Source: Sneathiella chungangensis (GTDB lineage: Bacteria > Pseudomonadota > Alphaproteobacteria > Sneathiellales > Sneathiellaceae). From it: a stretch of DNA of 64,000 nucleotides. The stretch's first letter is position 1. Each line of letters begins with the position of its first letter. The notes beneath the pieces were generated by a model. The model was not told the origin of the DNA. It saw only the letters and a list, made by a program, of their open reading frames with translations, and searched no databases. Location of the stretch: assembly GCF_009882935.1 (NCBI RefSeq), contig NZ_WTVA01000001.1, positions 882,238 through 946,237 of the forward strand, in the 5' to 3' direction. Below are positions 23,278-32,152 of this stretch, one piece after another. The position numbers and the translations under genes were made by a program.

Positions 23278-24548
23278 CAGAAGCCAAAATAATCGCGAAG
23301 GCGATACCCGATCATGGCGGGCGTCAGGAACCACGGCTTGCCGCTGTAATAGAACCGTTCCTCGAACGGCAGGTCGTCGAAGGCCGTCTCGCCCTCCGCG
23401 TCGCCGAGAATCTTGAGCGCCGCCTTATGGCCGAGATAGCCGGACATGGCGACGCCGGAACCGCAATAGCCCATGGCGTAATAGATCCCGTCATGCTGTC
23501 CGATTGTCGGCATCGCGGCAAAATCATAGGCGACATTCCCCGACCAGACATGGGAGACCGCAAATTCGCCAAGCTGCGGGAAGATGGCCGCAAGCGTCTT
23601 TTTCAGGCTTTTCGCCTGAACCTCCGGCGGCGCGGGAAAAATCGTCGGCCGCGCCCCCAGCAACACCCGCCGGCCATCCGGCGACGGACGGTAATAGCTC
23701 AGCATCTTGCGCGTATCGGTGATCATGCGTTTCGTCGGGAAAAGGCTCGCGACCAGATTTTCCGAGAGTTCTTCCGTCGCCATCATCGTACTGTTGACCG
23801 GGAATATCCGTTTCTGAAGATAGGGAGAGAGCGCGCCACCATAGCCATTTGTCGCCAGCAATAGCGACCGGCCTTTCAGCACGCCTTTCGCCGTCTTCAC
23901 GGTAAAGCCATCCGACGCCCGCCCGATTTCTTCGGCGCGGAGCGGCGCGACAATCCTGACGCCCGCGCGCGCCGCCGCCGCCGTCAGACCTTTTACATAT
24001 TTCGCCGGATGCAGGCCGCCGGTGTGATGCTGGCGCAGGCCGCCCTTGTAGCCGGGGCTGTCGACATCCTCGCCATAGTCTCGCGGTCCGACGATTTCTT
24101 CGGGAATATCGAGATATTTCTTGCGAATCTCGAAATCGCGGGTCATCGGGGCGAGATGCTTTTCCAGAACCGCCGGATAGAAGCGGCCGTTGAGCGCAAG
24201 GTCGCACTCGATCCCCTCCTCCGTGATCCGCTGCGCAATGAAGTCGACGGAGGCGAGCGCCTCCTTATAAATCGCGCATCCCGTCTCGACGCCATAGGCA
24301 TCGATCAGCCCGGACAGGCCCGGCTTCAAGAGATTGCCGATCATGCCGCCGTTCCGGCTGCTGGCGCCGAAACCGGGCATTTCAGCATCGAGCAATGTCA
24401 CCTGCTGCCCGCGTTTCGCCAGCGTCAACGCCGCCGACAGCCCGGTATAGCCGCCGCCGATGATCAGGACGTCCGACGCATTATCCGGCAGGACCGCACC
24501 GGTCGGTTCCGGCCGCGCCGACTCCCACCAGAAGGGTTCGGTTTTCAT
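23277..24548 (-). CDS. FAD-dependent oxidoreductase (PuuB/DAO family)
   Basis: A 423-aa flavoprotein of the D-amino-acid-oxidase superfamily, resembling gamma-glutamylputrescine oxidase (PuuB). The FAD-binding loop is LIIGGGYTGLSAALTLAKRG, and the second nucleotide contact is GVAMSGYLGHKAAL near the C-terminus. The N-terminal FWWESARPEP is typical of PuuB-like enzymes. It would oxidise a secondary or primary amine, releasing an aldehyde and H2O2. No puuA, puuC or puuD gene is adjacent. It overlaps the MATE gene by one base. Confidence 0.85.
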   Translation of the reverse strand: MKTEPFWWESARPEPTGAVLPDNASDVLIIGGGYTGLSAALTLAKRGQQVTLLDAEMPGFGASSRNGGMIGNLLKPGLSGLIDAYGVETGCAIYKEALASVDFIAQRITEEGIECDLALNGRFYPAVLEKHLAPMTRDFEIRKKYLDIPEEIVGPRDYGEDVDSPGYKGGLRQHHTGGLHPAKYVKGLTAAAARAGVRIVAPLRAEEIGRASDGFTVKTAKGVLKGRSLLLATNGYGGALSPYLQKRIFPVNSTMMATEELSENLVASLFPTKRMITDTRKMLSYYRPSPDGRRVLLGARPTIFPAPPEVQAKSLKKTLAAIFPQLGEFAVSHVWSGNVAYDFAAMPTIGQHDGIYYAMGYCGSGVAMSGYLGHKAALKILGDAEGETAFDDLPFEERFYYSGKPWFLTPAMIGYRLRDYFGF

Positions 24549-24692
24549 GAGCGAAAAATCCTTTCACGCCTCCAATTCGCGCAATCTGACCAGAGCAGGC
24601 CCGAGAGGGCAAGCCTAATTGACGCGCATTTGAATTTTTCAGCAAAAACCCCTATTTAGTAAGCAGGCATCGGTAACGGGGACAAACAGAAT

Positions 24693-25400
24693 TTGGCGAA
24701 AAATATTGAGAAGACGCCCGAAAAATCCGGGAAGGACGATGTCGAGGAATTTCTTCGGAAAGTTGCCGCCACGCCCATGCGCGCGCCGAACGGCAAGAAC
24801 GGCCGCCTGATCTTCGCCATCGACGCCACGGCAAGCCGGCAGCCGACCTGGGACCGCGCCTCCCATCTGCAGCATGAAATGTTCGAGGAGGCCGGATCGA
24901 TTGGCGGCCTTGAACTCCAGATCGCTTTTTTCAGGGGGTTCGGAGAATTCAAGGCGACGAAATGGACGACCGACAGCGAGGCGCTGATCCGGCCGATGTC
25001 ACGGGTTTTCTGCCTGGGCGGCCATACTCAGATCGAAAAGGTCTTAAAACATGCCCTGCGCCAGACAAAGAAGGAACGGATCAACGCGCTTGTCTATGTC
25101 GGCGACTGCATGGAGGAGGATGCGGACACGCTCTGTCACCTCGCGGGACAGCTCGGCATGCTGAAGGTGCCGGTGTTCCTGTTTCAGGAAGGATATGATT
25201 CCATCGCAGAGAACTGTTTCCGGCAAATCGCCAAGCTTTCCGGCGGCGCCTATTGCCGGTTTGACAGCGCCAGCGCGGCGACGCTGCGGAACCTTCTGCG
25301 GGCGGTCGCGGCCTATGCGGCGGGCGGGCGCAAGGCGCTCAGCGATTTCAGCAAAAAGTCGGGCGGCGACGCGCGACTGCTGCTTGAACAGATCAAATAG
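24693..25400 (+). CDS. VWA-domain protein
   Basis: A 235-aa protein, largely one von Willebrand factor A domain. LIFAIDATASRQPTW at about 36-50 is a MIDAS variant (Asp-x-Thr-x-Ser), GGHTQIEKVLKHAL supplies the second-loop Thr, and YVGDCMEED gives the third-loop Asp. No signal peptide or membrane helix is seen. The start is the TTG at 24693, preceded by GGGGA; the first ATG, at 24777, is also possible. It is followed after 6 bases by a J-domain membrane protein, a pair that recurs in Alphaproteobacteria. Function is unknown; a metal-dependent protein-protein interaction role is likely. Confidence 0.72.
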   Translation: MAKNIEKTPEKSGKDDVEEFLRKVAATPMRAPNGKNGRLIFAIDATASRQPTWDRASHLQHEMFEEAGSIGGLELQIAFFRGFGEFKATKWTTDSEALIRPMSRVFCLGGHTQIEKVLKHALRQTKKERINALVYVGDCMEEDADTLCHLAGQLGMLKVPVFLFQEGYDSIAENCFRQIAKLSGGAYCRFDSASAATLRNLLRAVAAYAAGGRKALSDFSKKSGGDARLLLEQIK

Positions 25401-25406
25401 CCCGCC

Positions 25407-26111
25407 ATGCTTGCCTATTTCATCATCGGCGTCTCCCTGCTCCTCGCCATCATGATCGGCGGACAGGCCTTGGCGACCGCGGATCCCAAGAATATCCTCA
25501 AGGCGGCGCGCATCGCGGCGGTGGTGGTTTGCTCCGTCCTCGCGGGCTTTTTCATTCTCACCGGCCGCTTCGCCTATGCGCCGCCCCTCGTCGTCGCCGC
25601 GCTTTTCTTTTTGCGCAACAAGCCGATGTTTGCCGGACGCAAGCCGTCGGCCGGGCAGAAATCCGACGTCGAGACCGACTGGCTGCAGGCAACGCTGAAC
25701 CATGACAGCGGCGAGATGGACGCCGTGATCCTGAGAGGGCCCTTCGAAGGGCGGCAACTCTCCGATCTGTCGCAGGCGGAAATCGGCGACTTCTACAAGC
25801 AAGCAGAGCAGGACGAGCAAACCATCGCGATCCTGGAAAGTTTCATCAGCCGCAAGTTCGGCGAGGATTTTTCGACGGCGGACGACAACGAAACCAGTTC
25901 GAAGGAAAATCGCACAAGGGCGGCGAGCGGCGGCGGACCAATGACCCGTCAGGAGGCACTCGATATCCTTGAACTCGGGAGTGACGCGAGCGTTGCCGAG
26001 ATCAAGGCGGCACATCGGCGATTGATGAAAAAGTTCCATCCCGACCACAACGGATCGGACTATATGGCCGCCAAATTGAACGAGGCGAAGGACATTCTCT
26101 TGAAGGGCTGA
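25407..26111 (+). CDS. Membrane-anchored C-terminal J-domain protein
   Basis: A 234-aa protein with hydrophobic segments at about 2-20, 33-53 and 56-70, a cytoplasmic middle region, and a C-terminal J domain (about 179-234). The HPD tripeptide that stimulates DnaK is at 211-213 in KFHPDHNGSDY. The order of N-terminal membrane part and C-terminal J domain is like DjlC or mitochondrial Tim14/Pam18 rather than DnaJ, and no zinc-finger region is present. It would recruit DnaK to the inner membrane. It follows the VWA gene closely without a clear ribosome site, so the two products probably act together. Confidence 0.8.
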   Translation: MLAYFIIGVSLLLAIMIGGQALATADPKNILKAARIAAVVVCSVLAGFFILTGRFAYAPPLVVAALFFLRNKPMFAGRKPSAGQKSDVETDWLQATLNHDSGEMDAVILRGPFEGRQLSDLSQAEIGDFYKQAEQDEQTIAILESFISRKFGEDFSTADDNETSSKENRTRAASGGGPMTRQEALDILELGSDASVAEIKAAHRRLMKKFHPDHNGSDYMAAKLNEAKDILLKG

Positions 26112-26183
26112 AAATCAGTGCTTGCTTTCGGCGCGGCCAAAATGCCATAAATTTCATAAAATTAATCAGCAGGTCAAATATAT

Positions 26184-27065
26184 ATGCCGAAAAAAGTTCG
26201 CAAGGCCGTGTTCCCTGTCGGTGGGCTTGGGACAAGATTTCTCCCGGCGACGAAAGCCATGCCGAAAGAGATGCTCCCCGTCGTCGACAAGCCGTTGATC
26301 CAGTATGCGGTGGAGGAGGCGCGCGACGCCGGGATAGAGGAATTCTTTTTCGTAACCGGCCGCGGCAAGACGATCATCGAGGATCACTTCGACAAATCCT
26401 ACGAGCTTGAAAGCGTGCTCATCGAACGGGAGAAGAGAGACCTGCTCGAGGAACTGCAGGCGAGCGTACCGAAAGCCGGGACCATTGCCTACATCCGCCA
26501 GCAGGAACCGCTCGGCCTCGGCCATGCGGTCTGGTGCGCCAAAAGGCTGGTCGGCGATGAGCCCTTCGCCGTCATTCTCGCGGACGACCTGATCCTCGCC
26601 GACACCCCCTGTCTCGCCCAGATGACCGCGGCGCGCGAGAAGATCGGCGGCGGCAATATGCTGGCGGTGATGGAGGTTCCGAAGGCGCATACCTCCCGCT
26701 ACGGCATCCTCAGCCCCGGCGAGGAACAGGGCAAGCTGATCGAAATCAAGGGGCTTGTCGAAAAGCCCGCGCCCGCCGATGCCCCCTCCAATCTCGCGGT
26801 CATCGGCCGCTATATTCTGGAGCCGAATATTTTCCCGTTACTTGAAAAGCAGGCTCGCGGCGCCGGCAACGAAATCCAGTTGACCGACGCGCTCTCGTCC
26901 CTGCTGGGCGGCGATTCCTTTTACGGCATGAAGTTCGACGGCACGCGGTACGATTGCGGCGACAAGATCGGCTTTCTCGAGGCCAATATCGCCTTTGCCC
27001 TGAACCGGGGCGACATGCGGAGCGACATGCGGGATATTGTCAAAAAAATTGCCAGTGAACTGTAG
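26184..27065 (+). CDS. galU: UTP-glucose-1-phosphate uridylyltransferase
   Basis: A 293-aa enzyme making UDP-glucose from UTP and glucose-1-phosphate. The N-terminal nucleotide motif GGLGTRFLPATK is at 13-24, followed by PKEMLPVVDKPLIQYAVEE. Later conserved stretches are AIGRYILEPNIF-like VIGRYILEPNIFPLL and the FDGTRYDCGDKIGFLEANI end. It heads a gene run with ugd and phosphomannomutase, a module for exopolysaccharide and LPS precursors. Confidence 0.96.
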   Translation: MPKKVRKAVFPVGGLGTRFLPATKAMPKEMLPVVDKPLIQYAVEEARDAGIEEFFFVTGRGKTIIEDHFDKSYELESVLIEREKRDLLEELQASVPKAGTIAYIRQQEPLGLGHAVWCAKRLVGDEPFAVILADDLILADTPCLAQMTAAREKIGGGNMLAVMEVPKAHTSRYGILSPGEEQGKLIEIKGLVEKPAPADAPSNLAVIGRYILEPNIFPLLEKQARGAGNEIQLTDALSSLLGGDSFYGMKFDGTRYDCGDKIGFLEANIAFALNRGDMRSDMRDIVKKIASEL

Positions 27066-27102
27066 TATATCGTCTCTCGGCTAACAGGACGGAGATTTTG
27101 CG

Positions 27103-28410
27103 ATGCGTATCGCTGTGGTTGGGACCGGTTACGTCGGATTGGTCTCGGGAACCTGCTTTTCGGAATTCGGTCATGATGTGATCTGCGTCGATACGGACGA
27201 GGGGAAGATCGCGAGCCTGAACGCGGGGCAAGTCCCGATCTTCGAGCCGGGCCTGCAGGCAATGATCGACAAGAACAGCCGCTCGGGCTATCTCAAGTTC
27301 AGCACCGATCTGCAAAGCGCCGTTGCGGCCGCCGACGCGGTCTTTATCGCGGTCGGCACGCCAAGCCGCCGCGGCGACGGCAAGGCGGACCTGACCTATG
27401 TCTATGCGGCAACCCGTGAAATTGCCGCGGCGCTGACCGGCTATACTGTCGTGGTAACAAAATCGACCGTCCCCGTCGGCACCGGCCGGGAAGTCGAGCG
27501 CATCCTGAAAGAGAGCAACCCGAAAGCGGATGTCGACGTCGTCTCCAATCCAGAATTCCTCCGCGAGGGCGCGGCGATAGAGGATTTCATGCGGCCGGAC
27601 CGCGTCATTGTCGGGACCCTTGTCAAGCGCGCCCAGGATGTGATGTCGGCGATCTACCGTCCCCTCTCCCTCTCTCAGACACCGCTTGTTTTCACCAGCC
27701 TTGAAAGCTCCGAGCTCACGAAATATGCGGGCAACGCGTTTCTCGCGACCAAGATCACCTTCATCAACGAGATTGCCGAACTCTGCGAGAAGGTCGGCGC
27801 GGATGTGCATGACGTTGCGCGCGGGATCGGCCTCGACCGGCGCATCGGATCGAAATTCCTGCATCCCGGCCCCGGCTTCGGCGGTTCCTGCTTTCCGAAA
27901 GACACGCGGGCGCTCTTCGAAACATCGGTTGAGGCGGGTGCGCCGCTTCGCATCGTCGATACGGTGATCGATATCAACGAGCGGCGCAAGCGGGACATGG
28001 CCGGCCGCGTCATCGCGGCCTGCGGCGGATCGCTGACGGGCAAGAAGATTGCCGTCCTCGGCCTCACCTTCAAGCCGAATACCGACGACATGCGCGAAAG
28101 CCCGAGCCTCGACATCCTGCCCGAGCTCGTCAGTGCCGGCGCAAGCGTTGCCGCCTATGATCCCGAAGGAATGCAGGAGGCCCGGAAACTTCTCGCCGAC
28201 ATCGAGTTTTGCGAGAGTTCCTATGCCACGCTCGAGAACGCCGACGCGCTCGTCATCATCACCGAATGGAACGAATTTCGCGCCCTTGACCTCGACCGGG
28301 TGAAATCCCTTATGAAAGAACCGGTTATGGTCGATTTACGGAATATTTATGATCCCCGTGATATGGCTGATAAAGGATTTACCTATAGCAGTATCGGCCG
28401 CCCGGTATAA
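27103..28410 (+). CDS. ugd: UDP-glucose 6-dehydrogenase
   Basis: A 435-aa enzyme that oxidises UDP-glucose twice to UDP-glucuronate. It has the NAD-binding GTGYVG at 7-12, a conserved Lys207 in SELTKYAGNAF, and the catalytic Cys263 in PGFGGSCFPKD. The C-terminal domain contains IAVLGLTFKPNTDDMRESP. ACGGAG precedes the ATG. It directly follows galU (37-base gap), which makes its substrate. Confidence 0.96.
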   Translation: MRIAVVGTGYVGLVSGTCFSEFGHDVICVDTDEGKIASLNAGQVPIFEPGLQAMIDKNSRSGYLKFSTDLQSAVAAADAVFIAVGTPSRRGDGKADLTYVYAATREIAAALTGYTVVVTKSTVPVGTGREVERILKESNPKADVDVVSNPEFLREGAAIEDFMRPDRVIVGTLVKRAQDVMSAIYRPLSLSQTPLVFTSLESSELTKYAGNAFLATKITFINEIAELCEKVGADVHDVARGIGLDRRIGSKFLHPGPGFGGSCFPKDTRALFETSVEAGAPLRIVDTVIDINERRKRDMAGRVIAACGGSLTGKKIAVLGLTFKPNTDDMRESPSLDILPELVSAGASVAAYDPEGMQEARKLLADIEFCESSYATLENADALVIITEWNEFRALDLDRVKSLMKEPVMVDLRNIYDPRDMADKGFTYSSIGRPV

Positions 28411-28445
28411 ATCAGGAGGCCCGCCTTCTGGAAAGCAGACAGATT

Positions 28446-29825
28446 ATGACCAAGCATGAGTTTAACCCGACCATCTTGCGCGAGTATGACATCCGGGGAA
28501 TCATTGACGAAACCCTGTTTGACGCCGACGCCGAGGCCATTGGCCGCGCCTTCGGGACCCTGCTCGCAAAGGACGGTTACCGCAATGTCGCCGTCGGCTA
28601 TGACGGGCGGAAAACCTCGCCGAAGCTGAAGGCGGCACTGACCCGGGGCCTGACCTCCACTGGCATCGACGTCTTTGATATCGGCATGGGCCCGACGCCA
28701 ATGCTCTATTACGCCACCTACGCGCTGAAGGCGGGCGGCGGCATCATGATCACGGGGTCGCACAATCCTCCGAGCCACAACGGCTTCAAGATGATGCTGG
28801 GCGGAAAATCCTTCTATGGACAGCAGATACAGGCGTTGGGACGGCTGAGCGCCAGCGGGCCCTTCGCGGAGGGCGCCGGAGAGGTCATCGATCATCCGAT
28901 CCAGGAGGCCTATGTCGCGCGGCTTATGGAGGATTTCGTGAAGGGGCGTGATCTCAGCGTCGTCTGGGATTGCGGCAACGGCGTCACCGGCGAGGCGCTG
29001 CGGAAAATCGTCGCAAAACTGCCGGGCCGGCATATGTTGCTTTTCGATGAGATTGACGGCAGCTTCCCCAATCATCACCCCGATCCGACGGTCGCGGAAA
29101 ATCTCGAGGACATGATCCGCACGGTGCGCGGCGTAAATGCCGACCTCGGCATCGCCTTCGACGGTGATGGCGACCGGATCGGCGTCGTCGACGGCCAGGG
29201 GCGCATTCTCTGGGGCGACCAGCTACTCGCCATCCTGTCCCGCGAAATTCTGGCCAACAGTCCTGGCGCGTCGATAATCGCCGATGTGAAGGCGAGCCAG
29301 ATCCTGTTTGACGCCATCCGCGATCTTGGTGGCGATCCGATCATGTGGCGGACGGGCCATTCCCTCATCAAATCAAAGATGCAGGAAGTCAACGCCCCGC
29401 TCGCCGGTGAGATGAGCGGTCATATTTTCTATAATGACCGCTACTATGGTTATGACGACGCGCTCTATGTGGCGCTCCGCCTGCTCAATATCCTGAGCGC
29501 CACCGATCAGTCCCTCGGCGCCATGCGCGACGAACTGCCGGAAATGATCAACACGCCGGAACTTCGTTTCGCCTGCCCGGACGAGGAAAAATTCGACGCC
29601 GTGACCCGTATCCAGGATGCCCTCGCCGCGGCGGGCGCGAATTATTCCGATATCGACGGCGTGCGGGTGAATACGGAAGACGGATGGTGGCTGCTGCGCG
29701 CCTCCAACACCCAGGCCGTGCTCGTCGCGCGCTGTGAAGCCCGGGACGATGCCGGACTTTCCCGGCTCAAATCCCAGCTTCAGGAAGCACTATTGAACGC
29801 GAATGTCGATGCCCCGACCTTCTAG
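28446..29825 (+). CDS. Phosphomannomutase/phosphoglucomutase
   Basis: A 459-aa enzyme of the AlgC/ManB family that interconverts hexose 1- and 6-phosphates. The phosphoserine loop TGSHNP is at 103-108 (Ser105), the metal loop DGDGDR at 239-244, the sugar-specificity loop GEMSGH in the third domain, and the phosphate-binding RASNTQ near the C-terminus. Following galU and ugd, it probably supplies glucose-1-phosphate or mannose-1-phosphate for surface polysaccharide. The gap to ugd is 35 bases, so one operon is likely. Confidence 0.93.
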   Translation: MTKHEFNPTILREYDIRGIIDETLFDADAEAIGRAFGTLLAKDGYRNVAVGYDGRKTSPKLKAALTRGLTSTGIDVFDIGMGPTPMLYYATYALKAGGGIMITGSHNPPSHNGFKMMLGGKSFYGQQIQALGRLSASGPFAEGAGEVIDHPIQEAYVARLMEDFVKGRDLSVVWDCGNGVTGEALRKIVAKLPGRHMLLFDEIDGSFPNHHPDPTVAENLEDMIRTVRGVNADLGIAFDGDGDRIGVVDGQGRILWGDQLLAILSREILANSPGASIIADVKASQILFDAIRDLGGDPIMWRTGHSLIKSKMQEVNAPLAGEMSGHIFYNDRYYGYDDALYVALRLLNILSATDQSLGAMRDELPEMINTPELRFACPDEEKFDAVTRIQDALAAAGANYSDIDGVRVNTEDGWWLLRASNTQAVLVARCEARDDAGLSRLKSQLQEALLNANVDAPTF

Positions 29826-29828
29826 GGT

Positions 29829-30212
29829 TCAGTCCTTCGCCTTGTTCGGCGCATAGAAGGCAATCTTGTGCCCTTCCGGATCCCGGAAATACCCGAAGAA
29901 GAGCTGCCCGGCGCCGCGCGGACCCGGCGCCCCCTCATCCGTTCCACCGAGTTCAAGTGCCTTGGCATACATCTTTGATACCGTTTCCGGACTGTCGAGA
30001 AGAAGGGCAGGCATCGTCCCGTTTCCAACGGTCGCCGGTTTGCCGTCATATGGCTTGATCACGCCGAGCATGGGCTGTCCGCGCGCAACGCTCCACATTT
30101 TCAGGTGATCCTCATTCACAACGCGCTTGGCGCCAATTTCGCTGAGCAGCGCTTCATAAAATTCAGTCGCTTTTTCAATATTGTTCGTTCCCAGGGTTAC
30201 GTAACCGATCAT
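29829..30212 (-). CDS. VOC/glyoxalase-like family protein
   Basis: A 127-aa single-domain member of the vicinal-oxygen-chelate superfamily. It starts MIGYVTLGTNNIEKATEFYEALL and ends GQLFFGYFRDPEGHKIAFYAPNK, as in small glyoxalase-like proteins. The canonical metal ligands are incomplete: position one is not His and the C-terminal part has Asp-Pro-Glu-Gly-His-Lys. It may be a ligand-binding or isomerase type; substrate unknown. Confidence 0.8.
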   Translation of the reverse strand: MIGYVTLGTNNIEKATEFYEALLSEIGAKRVVNEDHLKMWSVARGQPMLGVIKPYDGKPATVGNGTMPALLLDSPETVSKMYAKALELGGTDEGAPGPRGAGQLFFGYFRDPEGHKIAFYAPNKAKD

Positions 30213-30300
30213 TTTTCTTCCTTCTTATTTGATGAACAGGGAGCCCCCGCAGGCAAGCTACGTCGATTTGCGGAAATTGTATAGAGCGACTTAAATCCAA

Positions 30301-30338
30301 ACCAAAAGAAAAGAGCCGGATCAACAGATCCGGCTCTT
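30301..30338 (-). terminator. Intrinsic terminator of the small secreted protein gene
   Basis: AAGAGCCGGATC (30311-30322) and GATCCGGCTCTT (30327-30338) form a perfect 12-bp stem with an AACA loop. On the minus strand it is followed by a T-rich stretch opposite the A-run at 30303-30310. It lies about 65 bases after the stop of the minus-strand gene ending at 30403. Confidence 0.82.
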
Positions 30339-30402
30339 CCCAACCATATACATCACAAAGCCTTACCAGACGCTACGCGCTTGAATACGCATGTATATGC
30401 GG

Positions 30403-30771
30403 CTAGCTCACTTTGCCTTTCTTGGGCTGCTTCATGCCAACCCAGGATTCGCCCGACGCCATCACGCAGGTGGCGCCGTTCGGCTGTGTTAAAACAATCG
30501 TCCAGGTGAGACCATCAGGGCTTGAAAATACTTCAACCACACTTCCATTCGCCGCAAGACCTGCCGCAACCGGTGCTTCCTCGAATTTGCCGCTCAAATG
30601 CTTGAGTAGTGCGGTTCGCTCAAAACATACGCTTTGAGCGGATGCGTCTGTCACTTGGAATGAAACCAACGTGGCTGCGGAAAAGAGCACGGCAAGTCCA
30701 AAAGAAATGACAGAGCGCATGCCGGCATAACGGATGAGGGAATGCCCGGTATGGTTAATAAAACTTAACAT
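30403..30771 (-). CDS. Small secreted hypothetical protein
   Basis: A 122-aa protein of unknown function. The ATG at 30771 has a strong AAGGAGGAG ribosome site five bases upstream. A signal peptide (hydrophobic core around 22-38) ends near DASAQS, giving a mature protein of about 76 residues with two cysteines (SVCFERT and ATCVMAS) likely to form a disulfide. The mature sequence contains GSVVEVFSSPDGLTWTIVLTQPNG, which looks like a beta-sandwich repeat. Similar small proteins occur widely in Alphaproteobacteria without known role. Its own terminator follows. Confidence 0.65.
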   Translation of the reverse strand: MLSFINHTGHSLIRYAGMRSVISFGLAVLFSAATLVSFQVTDASAQSVCFERTALLKHLSGKFEEAPVAAGLAANGSVVEVFSSPDGLTWTIVLTQPNGATCVMASGESWVGMKQPKKGKVS

Positions 30772-30930
30772 ACGCTCCTCCTTTTCTGCGAATTTGCCCC
30801 GTCATTGACCCGGCGGGAAAACAAGGAGACTTATCGCCATGATGAAAAGCGTAAACAGCAAAGGTTAATATTCGATTAGTCGGCGGCCAAAAATTGGTAG
30901 ATCGTTAATCTATCGCCGGTATTCACCCCA

Positions 30931-30967
30931 AAAATAAAGGGAAAAGGGTGATTTTCACCCTTTTCCC
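30931..30967 (-). terminator. Intrinsic terminator of the arsP-like gene
   Basis: GGGAAAAGGGTGA (30939-30951) and TCACCCTTTTCCC (30955-30967) form a perfect 13-bp stem with a TTT loop. On the minus strand a TTTATTTT tract follows, opposite 30931-30938, after the permease stop. Confidence 0.85.
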
Positions 30968-30994
30968 CAATTGCCAACGCAAGCGCGCTAAGGC

Positions 30995-32053
30995 CTAGAG
31001 AATATCCGTCACCAATTGCCAGGCGACGCCGGTGGCGATAGAGCCGGATACCCCAAGGAAGAGATAGAGGGCGAAAACCGGGCGTTTCACCAGACCAAAA
31101 ACCGCAATCGCCGCCGGGATCGATGATACGCCCCCGGCCGTCATAAAGGCCATCGCCGCCCCCTGGGACATGCCAAGGTCAATCAGTCCGCCGACAAGCG
31201 GGATGGCGGCATAGCCATTCAGATAACTCGGGATCCCGACCACGACAGCGAGCGGAATAGCGAAGATACTCTCCTGCCCCACCAGCATTTCGATAAAGCT
31301 TGTCGGAACATAGATGACCATCAGGCTTTCAAGCATGAAGGCCAGGATCAACCAGCGCCCGATAAACCAGCCGTTTGACCCCGCGGAATTAAAGAAATCG
31401 CGCGAGCGTGCCGGTTCCTGCCAGAATTTCCACTGCACATCTATCGGGCCGGAAAAGCTAACCTTTTTGCGGCATCCTGAAAGCTGCCCCTTCAAGGGAT
31501 CAAGCACCCAGCCGTACCGCTGCAAAAGGTAAACCGAAAATCCTGCGAAAAGGCCGAGCGTAATGGCAATAAGTGTCTTTCCGACCGCAAAATTAAAGCC
31601 GATACCAACCGAGGTTACGACGAAAATCTCAGGATCCATGATGGGTGACGCGATCCAGAACGCCATGACCGGGGCGAGCGGAACGCCCGCCGCAAGCAGG
31701 GACGCCACAAGCGGAATCACCCCGCAGGAGCAAAATGGCGACAGTGCGCCGACCAGAGAGGCCAGGATAATCGTCGTCGTGGGGGATCCTGAAAAGGCGC
31801 GGGCGATCAGGTTATCGGCCCCGGTTGCCGAAAAATAGGCAGCAAGACCGATCGCGATAGCAAAAAACGGCGCCATGCCGACAACCGCGTCCCAAAAAAA
31901 GGCGAGGCTAACTGGGAGGTTAGCAGGATCGATGATTGCCAGCATTAGCACCAGAAAGAGCGTCGCCAGAATGACGCGATCTGTCAGCAGAGCCCACAGA
32001 CGGGACCTGCCGTGCGAGAGACTTTGTAAAGCTTCATTAATAGACATAACCAT
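30995..32053 (-). CDS. arsP: ArsP-like organoarsenical efflux permease
   Basis: A 352-aa membrane protein of the UPF0718/YraQ permease family, with about eight to ten helices. Family motifs are SPFCSCGVIPLVASLL (104-120, with Cys108 and Cys110), followed by GVPLAPVMAFWIASPIMDPE. ArsP of Campylobacter, in this family, exports trivalent methylarsenite and aromatic arsenicals. The call as ArsP rather than general permease rests on the adjacent ArsR repressor whose cysteines match a methylarsenite-selective sensor, and on the palindromic operators between them. The start may be 32053 or the ATG at 32047. Confidence 0.75.
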   Translation of the reverse strand: MVMSINEALQSLSHGRSRLWALLTDRVILATLFLVLMLAIIDPANLPVSLAFFWDAVVGMAPFFAIAIGLAAYFSATGADNLIARAFSGSPTTTIILASLVGALSPFCSCGVIPLVASLLAAGVPLAPVMAFWIASPIMDPEIFVVTSVGIGFNFAVGKTLIAITLGLFAGFSVYLLQRYGWVLDPLKGQLSGCRKKVSFSGPIDVQWKFWQEPARSRDFFNSAGSNGWFIGRWLILAFMLESLMVIYVPTSFIEMLVGQESIFAIPLAVVVGIPSYLNGYAAIPLVGGLIDLGMSQGAAMAFMTAGGVSSIPAAIAVFGLVKRPVFALYLFLGVSGSIATGVAWQLVTDIL

Positions 32054-32062
32054 ATTTCCAGA

Positions 32063-32085
32063 TTTATCGAATTAACGAATAAATA
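32063..32085. promoter_or_regulatory. arsP promoter -10 region and second half-operator
   Basis: On the minus strand, TTGCAA (32103-32108) and TATTTA (opposite 32080-32085) are 17 bases apart and form a plausible promoter. TATCGAA at 32065-32071 repeats a half-site of the main palindrome, beside an inverted TTCG-like element (opposite 32075-32080), so a second repressor binding site may overlap the start point. Confidence 0.45.
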
Positions 32086-32113
32086 ACACCTATTCGGCGC
32101 CCTTGCAAGCCAT

Positions 32114-32135
32114 TATTTCGATAATTATCGAAATA
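32114..32135. promoter_or_regulatory. 22-bp perfect palindromic ArsR operator
   Basis: The half TATTTCGATAA (32114-32124) is followed directly by its exact inverse TTATCGAAATA (32125-32135). It lies 18 bases after the arsR stop and just upstream of the -35 of the permease promoter. ArsR-family repressors bind such AT-rich dyads, so this is very likely the ArsR site controlling the permease. Confidence 0.75.
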
Positions 32136-32152
32136 TAGGGAATCTGGTGGAA

